This document shows, piece by piece, positions 56,693-64,000 of a stretch of DNA of 64,000 bases (position 1 is its first letter; every line of letters starts with the position of its first letter). The stretch is from the NCBI GenBank assembly GCA_963748205.1, contig CAVVIB010000011.1:1-64000 (forward strand), in the 5' to 3' direction. The DNA is from JAIBJN01 sp963748205 (GTDB taxonomy: Bacteria; Actinomycetota; Thermoleophilia; Gaiellales; Gaiellaceae). Position numbers and translations under genes: made by a program. Under the pieces are notes generated by a model. The model had not been told where the DNA came from, made no database searches, and saw nothing but the letters and a program-made list of their open reading frames with translations.

Positions 56693-57274
56693 GTGAGTCA
56701 CCGCGAAACGGAGCATCTGCGTGTCTTGATCGCGAACGAGCGCAAGGATCGCTTGGCGCTCGTGGCTCCGATCGTTGCGGCTCTCGGTCATGAGGTCATC
56801 GCGCGCGAGATCGAGGTGGAGGACGTCGGTGCCGTGACGGCGCGGGAACGACCCGACGTTGCACTCGTCGGGCTCGGCGACAGCTCGGAGCACGCGCTCG
56901 GCCTGATCGAGAAGATCGTGCGGGAGGCGGCCTGCCCGGTGATCGCCCTCCTCCATGCACCGGACCCGACCTTCGTCAAGGAGGCCTCCAAACGCGGCGT
57001 CTTCGCCTACATCACCGATTCCGAGGCCAAGGACTGGCAGAGCTCCATCGACATCGTGCTGCGGCGGTTCGCGGAATACCACGAGCTGGAAGGCGCCTTC
57101 GGCCGCCGCGCGATGACCGAGCGGGCGAAGGGAATCCTGATGGAGCGCCACTCGATCGACGAGCCGGCCGCGTTCGAGATGCTGCGTGAGCACGCGAGGT
57201 CCACGAACCGGAAGCTCGTGGACATCGCCTCCGCGGTGGTCGACGGCCACCTTTTGCTTCCGAAGCGGCCGTAA
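56693..57274 (+). CDS. ANTAR-domain antiterminator with degenerate receiver
   Basis: 193 residues. N-terminal receiver-like domain LRVLIANERKDRLALVAPIV where the phosphoacceptor Asp is missing (PDVALVGLGDSS in place of a D after the third strand), then a coiled linker and ANTAR domain (AFGRRAMTERAKGILMERHS, DEPAAFEMLREHARSTNRKL). ANTAR proteins bind paired RNA hairpins and prevent termination. GTG start 15 nt after a TAAAAT box. Signal input cannot be standard phosphorylation. Confidence 0.88.
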   Translation: MSHRETEHLRVLIANERKDRLALVAPIVAALGHEVIAREIEVEDVGAVTARERPDVALVGLGDSSEHALGLIEKIVREAACPVIALLHAPDPTFVKEASKRGVFAYITDSEAKDWQSSIDIVLRRFAEYHELEGAFGRRAMTERAKGILMERHSIDEPAAFEMLREHARSTNRKLVDIASAVVDGHLLLPKRP

Positions 57275-57665
57275 GCACCTTCTCAGGACGGGCTCCTTGT
57301 CCTGGCCGAGCGCGAAGGCTAAGCTGCGCAAGCGAGCTGGCCGAGACTCCGCTGGCTCGCAATGTCCGGCCATAGCCCCTGGCGGACAGCTTGACTTCGA
57401 CCGAGCGGCGCTGGTCGAAGCGGAGTTGTCTCGACCGTTCGGAGAGGCTTTTGGCCAGACAGACATCGATGATCGCGGGACGCGGGGCTGCTCCCGTCTT
57501 CGGCGCGCTTGCGCGAGGGGCCGACCATGCGGCGTCGGCAGGTCTGCGAAGCGCGCGTGTGGACGAGCGCAGTCCCGCTCTCCGGCGTCGCGTCAACGAG
57601 GTCCGGCGCTCGTGACCGCGAGCTGGACGGAGCGAGCCATACTGAAGCCGGGCCTCATCGAACAG
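57275..57665. other. Intergenic stretch, no gene seen
   Basis: 391 bp between the ANTAR gene and the small gene at 57666. Only weak hairpins (GGACGGGCTCCTTGTCC). Frames on both strands lack starts with ribosome sites and recognisable sequence. Confidence 0.5.
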
Positions 57666-57842
57666 ATGGCCTGGCGGCGCTACTACCTGACCGCAACCCG
57701 AGCGCGCAGCTCGGCCGGGTATACGCGCGTGGAGGAAGCTGCCTGGCAGCGACTTCAGAGAGACCTCGCGCAGATCGGCGCGCCGACTTCAAACGGCCGG
57801 ACGAACGGCGACTCTCCTGCGCATCAAGAGTCGCCCGAATAG
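57666..57842 (+). CDS. Possible small protein (58 aa)
   Basis: MAWRRYYLTATRARSSAGYT, then RVEEAAWQRLQRDLAQIG and a disordered tail. Basic head with an amphipathic helix. The frame is open upstream to a GTG near 57613. No ribosome site; kept because the helix looks protein-like. Confidence 0.35.
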   Translation: MAWRRYYLTATRARSSAGYTRVEEAAWQRLQRDLAQIGAPTSNGRTNGDSPAHQESPE

Positions 57843-57965
57843 GTGGCGTGATTCAAGAGAGAACGCTGCGGCCCGCGTTTCCTTCGAACCCCGCCACCCG
57901 TCGGCACCCTCTCACACCTACGTGGCCGTGGACAGCTTGCTCACCTTCGAGATGGCATCAGGCTC

Positions 57966-59581
57966 CTACGACCTTGGTTCCGGGCGGAGCATCCAGCTCG
58001 GCGGCAGCCCGACCGCCGGCGCGGCCCGCGCCGCCAACCTCGCCTCGGCGACGTCGAGGAACGGGTTTGGGTTCGCTGGGCAAACCGTGCCCTTCGGCGG
58101 GAGCGTCCCGTCGACGAGGTACCGGTCGATGTGCTCCGTCGTGCACTCGCTGCGGCCGTACGCCGTGTGGCCCCAGCCCGCGTAGCTGAGCAGGCGCGCG
58201 TTCCGGAGCAGCTTGCTCGACGCCACAGCGCCGGCGTAGTCCGTCACTCCGTCGAAGAAGTTGCCGACGACGAGCACCGGGGCGGACGTGCGGGCGGTCC
58301 AGGGCCCGATGTACCGATCCGGCGCGACGGGCCAGTCGGCACAGCCGTTGTTGAACCACCACCAGTACGGGCCGAACCGGGAGCCGGCGCGCGCGTAGAC
58401 GTCGATCAGGCGGAACTCGAAGAAGGTGCTCGGGTACTCCGTGTCGGCGCACTGGTTTCCGAAGTACGCGTCGAAGCCGTTGTCGTAGTCGGCCTCGAGC
58501 TGCTGCAACGAAGCTCTGGCGCACGGCCCGCGCCTCGGCCCGGGCGGACTGGTCGCCGAGGGCGATGTCCGCGAGCAGGTCGAGGAAGGCGCCGAAGCCC
58601 TCCGGGCCGCCCCAGCTCTCCGGCGAGTACATGGCGCCGGTCGCGTCGCCGATCAGGAAGTCGTACGTGTAGAGGAAGCCGTCGCCGAGGTCGATCGGCT
58701 CGTCCTCGACGGCGCGCGCGAGCGCCTCCCAGCGCTTCGCGGTGCGGCGGCCGTCGCCGAACGCACAGGCCGGTCCCGCCTCGCGGCACAGGCGCAGGAA
58801 CTCGTCGAACTCCTCCTGCGTCGCGACGCGGTCGGACTTGATCTGCCAGCCGCTCGACCAGAGGCGCGGGTCGAGCACGCCGTCGATCACGAGCGCGCGG
58901 ACGTTGCCCGGGAAGAGGTTCGCGTACGTGTTGCCGAGGTAGCTCCCGTACGAGAAGCCGAGATAGGTCAGCTTCCGATCGCCGACGGCGCGGCGGAGCA
59001 GGTCGAGGTCGCGAACCACGTCGGCGGTGCTCATGTGGCGCGCGATCCGCCCGTCCCGCGACAGACAGCTGTCGGCGAGGGAGGCCCAGTGCTCGTAGAA
59101 GGGCCGGTACTGCCCGGCCTGGTACGGGAAGAGCGGCGTCGCGTTCAGGAATGCGACGAGGTCGTCCTCGCTGGCGAAGCAGTGGATCGGGTCGGAAGCG
59201 CCGATGCCGCGCGGGTCGAACCCGACGACGTCGAACCGCCCGCCGAGGTTGTCGTGCAACTCCTGGCCGAAGCCCTCGAGGACGAGCTCGACGCCCGAGC
59301 CGCCGGGGCCGCCGGGATTGACGAAGACGCTCCCGATCCGGTTCGCGGTGTCGGCGGCCGGGAGACGGGCGAGCGCGATCTCGGTCGTTCGACCCTCGCG
59401 GCTGGTCGTAGTCGAGCGGAACGTCGAACAGCGCACACTCGAAGCCTGGAAAGTCGTCGCCGCAGGGCTCCCAGTCGATCGACGGCGCCGCGCCGGCAGG
59501 CGCAGCTGCCCACAGCCCCAGCAGCACCACGACCGCGAGCAGACCACCAAACCGCTTGAACGTGGCCGGATGAACGCGCAT
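57966..59581 (-). CDS. Secreted TAP-type alpha/beta hydrolase (tripeptidyl aminopeptidase-like), two frameshifts
   Basis: About 538 residues. ATG 59581 follows AGGAGGAGGGGG; signal peptide RFGGLLAVVVLLGLWAAAPA. Extra bases near 59400 and near 58510 break the frame. The core has NPGGPGGSGVELVLEG, GFDPRGIGASDP and the nucleophile YLGFSYGSYLGNTYA; the TAP C-terminal domain carries SAPVLVVGNFFDGVTDYAGA (Asp) and LLSYAGWGHTAYGRSE (His), completing the triad. Exported peptidase or esterase. Confidence 0.87.
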
Positions 59582-59701
59582 GACCCCCTCCTCCTGTTGG
59601 CTCGGCCGCGAGCCTATACGGACATGCGCGAACGTGACGATCGGCGCGAGGAGACGGCGAGGCCTGCGCGAACACGAGACCGATGCTCTCCGCAATCGAT
59701 G

Positions 59702-60043
59702 ATGGTGGGTCGCCAAGGGGTGCGCATCGCTCTCGGGGCAGAGGACTTCGTTCGCGTCCTCGGCGCCGCCGCGGCGCTGATCCTGACGGGGACGTTGACG
59801 TTCTGGCTCGCCCAGGACTGGAGCCTCGTCGACAGCCTCTACGTCGCCGTGGCCACGCTCACCACCTCGAGCATCATGGATCCCGAGCTGACGATCACCG
59901 ATCCGTGGCTGAAGCTCTTCACCGCCGGATACGTCCTGCTCGGCATCGGCATCCTCGTCGAGGTCGCCCGGCGGCTGGGCATGGCGTTCATCGCCGCGCG
60001 CGCGAAGGTCGCGGCGGAGAAGCAGGCCGAAGCCCGGGCCTGA
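59702..60043 (+). CDS. Two-helix ion-channel-like membrane protein with atypical filter
   Basis: 113 residues: VRVLGAAAALILTGTLTFWL, a re-entrant-like segment SLVDSLYVAVATLTTSSIMD, and GYVLLGIGILVEVARRLGMA. The helix-pore-helix layout is that of two-TM potassium channels, but TVGYGD is replaced by TTSSIMDPEL. A short Lys/Ala tail follows. Function therefore uncertain. No clear ribosome site at ATG 59702. Confidence 0.65.
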   Translation: MVGRQGVRIALGAEDFVRVLGAAAALILTGTLTFWLAQDWSLVDSLYVAVATLTTSSIMDPELTITDPWLKLFTAGYVLLGIGILVEVARRLGMAFIAARAKVAAEKQAEARA

Positions 60044-60047
60044 GCGC

Positions 60048-60539
60048 TCAGCAGCCCTGCGTGCCTCGCTCGAAGAGCAGGTTGAGCACACCGCGGTGCA
60101 GGGTCACAGGCGCCCCGCTTCCCGAGCGCCACTGCACGTTGAACTTGTGCGTGTCGTCGGCCTCGAACGGCGCGACGCGGCCCACGAACGTGAACGTGAA
60201 CGACTCGTTCGCGCTGGGCACGAAGCGGGCCGATCCTGGCTGCATCGGCGCTTCCGGCACGCCGTCGATGACGACGCGGAAGAGCACGGGCGCGCCGCTC
60301 ACGGTCACGCTGACCATGGCGGTGACCTGGCGGAGCGAGCAGCGGGTGAGCGCGAGCCCGGGGACGTTTCGCCACGCGGTTCCCGACGTCGTCACGGCCG
60401 TGGTCGTCCACGCCGCCGACTGATTCTCGAGCTCGCCGCCGAACACGCCGCGCGCCGCGAGGACGGCGACGGGCGCGGCGGCCACGAGCGCGGCCGCCGC
60501 CCCGATCACAGCGAGCTTCCGCAGGGTTTTCCGACGCAT
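60048..60539 (-). CDS. Secreted protein of unknown function
   Basis: 163 residues after AAGGAGG. Signal peptide LRKLAVIGAAAALVAAAPVA, then a beta-rich domain: SAAWTTTAVTTSGTAWRNVP, LTRCSLRQVTAMVSVTVSGA, VLFRVVIDGVPEAPMQPGSA. Two cysteines (CSL and the terminal GC) could pair. Resembles a jelly-roll; family not recognised. Convergent with the channel-like gene, 4 bp apart. Confidence 0.7.
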   Translation of the reverse strand: MRRKTLRKLAVIGAAAALVAAAPVAVLAARGVFGGELENQSAAWTTTAVTTSGTAWRNVPGLALTRCSLRQVTAMVSVTVSGAPVLFRVVIDGVPEAPMQPGSARFVPSANESFTFTFVGRVAPFEADDTHKFNVQWRSGSGAPVTLHRGVLNLLFERGTQGC

Positions 60540-60604
60540 GAGTGCCTCCTTCGAGGGGGCCTCGAAGGTGTCACCCGCGCCGGACGGCGTCAAGCAGGCG
60601 GTTC

Positions 60605-61369
60605 TTAGTACCGGAGCACGCGGTTGTTGCGGTTCACCGGCTGCCTGGCCCCGCTCTCGATGAAGATGCCGTACGAGCGGTGATAGCCGAAGACGGAGTT
60701 CCGCGCGCCGGAGCGGAGCGACCGGCCGATGCGCAGGTTCTGGTTGTAGGTCGCCAGCCGGCACCGGTCGCAGATCAGGTTCGTCGGGATGCCGCCGTTC
60801 GCCCACGTGATGTACCAGCCGCCGCCCGCGCCCCAGCACGTCCAGATGCCGTAGCCGGGCCGGCCGGAGGTGAAGTTCCGGAAGATGATGTTGCGGCCGG
60901 AGAGGGCCTGGACGATGTCCTGGTGGATGCCCGGGTTCGTGTGCCTCCGCCCGCACTCGACGTCGCCGGTGACCACGAGGCCGCGGGCGTTCTGGCCGAT
61001 CCGCACGGCGTCGTAGGCGGTGCCGAGACCTCGGCGGTTGCCGTTCACGTCGAGGATCAGGTCGACGGTGCGCGGGTTGCCGTCTCCGATGCACCCGATC
61101 AGGCGGATCGCGTCGCCGTTGCCCGGGTTCCTGATGTTCGAGATCACCTTGATGGGAAGCCGTCCGTACCGGCGCAGGTAGCCGCGGCACTCCCAGCTCC
61201 GCGTCGTCCGGATGATCCGGCCCGGAACGATCCTCGCGGTCTCGGCGGCGGAACGTGCGGCGGCAGCGTTCTCCTCGGCCATCGTGGTCTCGGTGATCCC
61301 GCCGCTCGCGGTCGCGGGCACGGCGAGCAGGGCGACGATCAGAACGGGCAGTACGCGGCGAAGCGACAT
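60605..61369 (-). CDS. Secreted beta-helix-like protein
   Basis: 254 residues. Signal peptide RRVLPVLIVALLAVPATASG. The body has repeated short strands with polar turns (AIRLIGCIGDGNPRTVDLIL, DVNGNRRGLGTAYDAVRIGQ, NARGLVVTGDVECGRRHTNP, SGRNIIFRNFTSGRPGYGIW), as in right-handed parallel beta-helices of polysaccharide-binding or -cleaving proteins. Six cysteines. No catalytic signature seen. Confidence 0.68.
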   Translation of the reverse strand: MSLRRVLPVLIVALLAVPATASGGITETTMAEENAAAARSAAETARIVPGRIIRTTRSWECRGYLRRYGRLPIKVISNIRNPGNGDAIRLIGCIGDGNPRTVDLILDVNGNRRGLGTAYDAVRIGQNARGLVVTGDVECGRRHTNPGIHQDIVQALSGRNIIFRNFTSGRPGYGIWTCWGAGGGWYITWANGGIPTNLICDRCRLATYNQNLRIGRSLRSGARNSVFGYHRSYGIFIESGARQPVNRNNRVLRY

Positions 61370-61500
61370 GATCCGGGGGGCTCCTCTCCTGGGGGACGCG
61401 GACACCGTAGGCGGGGCGTGTGAGCGTTTCGTAAGGGCTGGGTAGGACGCCCGTGCCCCAGTCAAAACGGTGCCCTGCACCTCGCCCAAGGGGGAACGGC

Positions 61501-61617
61501 ATGAGAAGACCGAACGTCCGCAGGCCGTGCCGCAAGTGCCCCGACGGCCGGCGCGAGCGCCAGCACGACGAGGGCTGTCTGCCCATGAGATCCCTCCTTG
61601 TGTTTAACCTGGCGTAA
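61501..61617 (+). CDS. Possible small Cys-containing protein (38 aa)
   Basis: ATG 61501 after AAGGGGGAAC. MRRPNVRRPCRKCPDGRRER, then QHDEGCLPMRSLLVF; a C-x2-C-x(n)-C head. Very short; supported only by the ribosome site. Confidence 0.3.
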   Translation: MRRPNVRRPCRKCPDGRRERQHDEGCLPMRSLLVFNLA

Positions 61618-61623
61618 CTACCC

Positions 61624-62082
61624 CTAATGCCCGTGGTGTTCGTGCACCACCGCGTGCCCGCGGCCGCGCCCGATCATCCAGCGGTTCACCGGGAAGGTGA
61701 TCACCCAGGCGACGGCGAGTGCCAGTGCGAGGCTCCACCAGAAGAGCGCGTCTCCGAGACCCGCCTCCATGGCGCCCGGAATGACGAGCAGGACGCCGTT
61801 GTCGACGATCTCCATGATCGTGATCGAGACCGTGTCCGCGGCCAGAGCGATGGGGACGATCTCGCGGAGCGTCATCCCCGAGCGGAAGAGCGGCAGGCTC
61901 GTCAGCAGGTAGCCGAAGAAGAACGCGAGCACGACCGCGATCGCGATCGTCTGGAAGTCGCTCCACCCGAGCGCGGTGCCGATGATGAAGCCGAGCACCT
62001 CGCCGATCGCACACCCGGTCAGGCAGTGGGTCGTCGCGCTCGCGGCGAGGCGGTTGAGAGAGACCTCGGCGTGGGCCGTCAC
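61624..62082 (-). CDS. DUF4396-type membrane protein
   Basis: 152 residues, four membrane segments. HCLTGCAIGEVLGFIIGTAL, then NGVLLVIPGAMEAG and a C-terminal FPVNRWMIGRGRGHAVVHEH followed by HGH: the Cys/His head and the NRWLI-GKGHA end are the DUF4396 pattern, possibly metal-related. GTG start overlaps the upstream stop by 4 nt (GTGA). Confidence 0.82.
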   Translation of the reverse strand: MTAHAEVSLNRLAASATTHCLTGCAIGEVLGFIIGTALGWSDFQTIAIAVVLAFFFGYLLTSLPLFRSGMTLREIVPIALAADTVSITIMEIVDNGVLLVIPGAMEAGLGDALFWWSLALALAVAWVITFPVNRWMIGRGRGHAVVHEHHGH

Positions 62083-63039
62083 CGCACCGAGAACTCCGTC
62101 CAGAGCGGGTAGTGGTCGCTGATCTTCCACGAGAGCGCCGTCTTCTCGAGCTCGCCCAGCAGGTGCGGGACGAAGTCGAAGTGGCCCGCTGCCGCCGAGG
62201 TGAGATTCGAGGACCGGCCCTCTCCCCTTCTCCACGAACCACGCGATCTGGTCGTAGAACTTCGCGGCGCCCGGCTCGCCGAAGATCGTGCGCGGCGCCG
62301 CGTTCAGCCCCGGCGCGGGCCGGATGCCGGTCGACGTGAACGCGTCGAAGAGCGGATCGCCGCTGCGGTCGATGTTGAAGTCGCCGAGCGCGATCAGGTT
62401 CTGGTTCCAGGAGGCCTCGTGCTTCGCCCAACCGGCGAGCCAGCGCGCGATCTCGACGAGCTCCTGCGCGCGGTCGGCCTCCTTGCCGTAGAGGACGTGG
62501 AGCGTCACGAGCGTGAGCTGCGTCCCCTCGGCCGCGAAGCTCACCGCGTACGGCGTGCGCGCGAACTGGCGGTCGAGCGTCTTGGGGGCGACCGTCGTCT
62601 CGGTCTCGATGGCGACGACGAGCTCGCCGGCGAGCCCCGACGGCTTGACCCGCCGCGTGTCGAAGACGAACGCCATGCGCTCGTTGTTGCCCGCTTTCCC
62701 GCGGGTGACGTCGGTCATGATCGCCGCCCAGTTCGTGCCGAGCGCCGACAGGAGCGTCTGGAGCGCGGTGAGGTTCCCACGAATCTCCTGGATCCCCACG
62801 ACGTCGAAGCGGGAGACGACCTCCGCGATGCAGCGGATGTCGAAGAGGTCGCGCTTCGGCTCGTCGGCCTTCTCCGCGCGCCACTTGGCGGTCACGCCGC
62901 CGAACGCGCGCAGGTTCCACGTCGCGACGAGCAGGTTCCGGTCGAGCTGCTTCGCGGGGATCGCCGCGTCGAGCGCTATGCGCAGCTCGAGCAGGCTGGC
63001 GTCGAGCGGGACCGGCGGCGGGTCCGTGACGGACGGCAT
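62079..63039 (-). CDS. Endonuclease/exonuclease/phosphatase-family protein (one frameshift)
   Basis: About 320 residues. LLVATWNLRAFGG, DVVGIQEIRGNLTALQTLLS (metal-binding Glu), TLVTLHVLYG, NLIALGDFNIDRSGDPLFDA and the final SDHYPLWTEFSVR (catalytic Asp-His) outline the DNase I-like fold. An extra base near 62207 shifts the frame before LTSAAAGHFDFVPHLLGELE. Could act on nucleic acid or phospho-compounds; no signal peptide. Co-transcribed with the DUF4396 gene. Confidence 0.85.
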
Positions 63040-63095
63040 CGCCTACGAGTCTTACCACGCGGAAGGCGATAAGATCGCCGCGCCGCAGCCCAGCC

Positions 63096-63629
63096 ATGGC
63101 TATCGACCCGACATCCATCGAAGCGCGCAACAAGCTCGTCGACGAGCACGTCCAGGCCGAGGTCGAGCGCGACCTCGACAAGATCATGCGCACCTGGGGC
63201 GAGGAGCCGGACTTCGACGACGTCCCCTGGGACGAGAAGTTCAAGGGCCGCGACGGGATCCGCGAGCACTACGACGAGTTGCTGACGGCCTTCCCCGACC
63301 TCGACATCATCGTCCACGACCGGCACGTCACCGACCGCCTGGTGATCCTCGAGGTGACCGTGACCGGGACGCACCTCGGCGACTGGCGCGACCTGCCCGC
63401 GATGGGCAAGCGCATGGAGTCGCGCGTCTGCGCGCTCTACGGCTTCGACGAGAAGGGCATGCTCAACCTCGAACGGACGTACTACGACAAGGCCAAGATC
63501 CTCGAGCAGCTCGGGATCTTCCAGGACCCGCGCACGACGACCGGCAAGGTCATGGCGGCGATCACACCGCCGTTCGCGATCGTGCGCACCCTCGTCGGGC
63601 GGCTCTTCAAGCGCGGCAAGAAGGCCTAG
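63096..63629 (+). CDS. SnoaL-like/NTF2-fold protein
   Basis: 177 residues. MAIDPTSIEARNKLVDEHVQ, then KFKGRDGIREHYDELLTAFP and VTVTGTHLGDWRDLPAMGKR followed by FDEKGMLNLERTYYDKAKIL, the ester-cyclase-like NTF2 branch, plus a basic C-terminal helix. Binds or transforms a small molecule; identity unknown. A TAAGAT box lies 20 nt before the ATG. Stop codon shares CTAG with the convergent gene. Confidence 0.82.
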   Translation: MAIDPTSIEARNKLVDEHVQAEVERDLDKIMRTWGEEPDFDDVPWDEKFKGRDGIREHYDELLTAFPDLDIIVHDRHVTDRLVILEVTVTGTHLGDWRDLPAMGKRMESRVCALYGFDEKGMLNLERTYYDKAKILEQLGIFQDPRTTTGKVMAAITPPFAIVRTLVGRLFKRGKKA

Positions 63630-64000
63630 GGCGCGCCGTACTCCGGGAACGACGCGCTGCGGCCGGCCTTCCGGCCCAGCTTCGCGAGCATGCGCCAGAG
63701 CGGGCGCTGGACGCCGAGCGGGATCTTCGGCGCGGCGATCTCGGGCGCGTAGCGATCCATGACCAGCGCGATCTGGATGAGCCCCGTCGGGAGCCCCGAG
63801 GCCGGCAGGCGGATGCGGCCGTCGCGCGAGAGGCCGAGGTACGCGCGGAAGTAGTCGTCGAGCGCGAGCGCCGGGCGCACGGTCACCTCGAGCTTCGCCG
63901 CCTCCTTGGCGTCGCGGAAGCCGTGCGGCGTGCGCGCCGGGATGACGACCGTCTCCCCCGGCCCGATCGCGCGCGTCTCGCCGGCGATGTCGAGCACGAA
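63626..64000 (-). CDS. Cupin-domain protein (cut by window edge)
   Basis: C-terminal 124 residues only; the gene continues beyond 64000. LDIAGETRAIGPGETVVIPA and RTPHGFRDAKEAAKLEVTVR form the end of a cupin barrel, followed by a 75-residue helical tail (LVMDRYAPEIAAPKIPLGVQ). Probably a metabolite-binding or isomerase-type protein. Confidence 0.75.
   Translation of the reverse strand, partial: FVLDIAGETRAIGPGETVVIPARTPHGFRDAKEAAKLEVTVRPALALDDYFRAYLGLSRDGRIRLPASGLPTGLIQIALVMDRYAPEIAAPKIPLGVQRPLWRMLAKLGRKAGRSASFPEYGAP

Overview
The window is high-GC DNA from an actinobacterium. Protein flavour, many start codons sitting 6-9 nt after a TANNNT box (leaderless-type genes), a WhiG-like sigma factor, an ANTAR regulator, a second EF-G-like protein and GatCAB suggest the class Thermoleophilia (Gaiella/Solirubrobacter-like). 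That placement is inference; the 16S gene at 1072-2617 would settle it.

Layout. 1-2962: an rRNA operon on the minus strand (5' part of 23S, spacer without tRNA, complete 16S, leader with boxA, processing stem and a strong promoter). 2963-9068: tyrS, then an operon DUF4331 protein - TPR protein - two nickel/cobalt-type membrane transporters, divergent from an ECF sigma/anti-sigma pair (9221-10500). 10542-19651: a bifunctional PASTA penicillin-binding protein, alkyladenine glycosylase, and amino-acid genes (DegT-type aminotransferase, ilvE, ybaK-like, serA, class V aminotransferase). 19852-29474: secreted LVIVD-type protein, gatCAB, cold-shock protein, folD, a methyltransferase and HMG-CoA reductase. 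29509-39310: tRNA-Cys, a second ECF sigma factor and several secreted proteins (M14 carboxypeptidase, phosphoesterase, lipoprotein, a paralogue of the LVIVD-type protein).

39.3-47.5 kb is the accessory part: very small genes (DUF2188-like, PRC-barrel, a 21-residue membrane peptide, lipoproteins), a start-less HNH nuclease remnant, two families of dispersed long hairpins, and a two-gene unit encoding a coiled-coil protein and a MACPF-domain (perforin-like) protein. This unit is the best candidate for an undescribed system. The part ends at a tRNA-Gly gene.

47.6-64 kb is again chromosomal-core in character: XRE-cupin regulator, RNase H, cupin, aldehyde dehydrogenase, MaoC hydratase, MFS transporter, EF-G-like GTPase, FliA/WhiG sigma factor, tRNA-Trp, ANTAR regulator, TAP-type hydrolase, secreted proteins, endonuclease/phosphatase-family protein and a DUF4396 membrane protein.

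Thirteen otherwise convincing genes are broken by about 18 one-base shifts, almost all apparent insertions. I read these as residual sequencing errors, and give such genes their full span with the shift positions noted.
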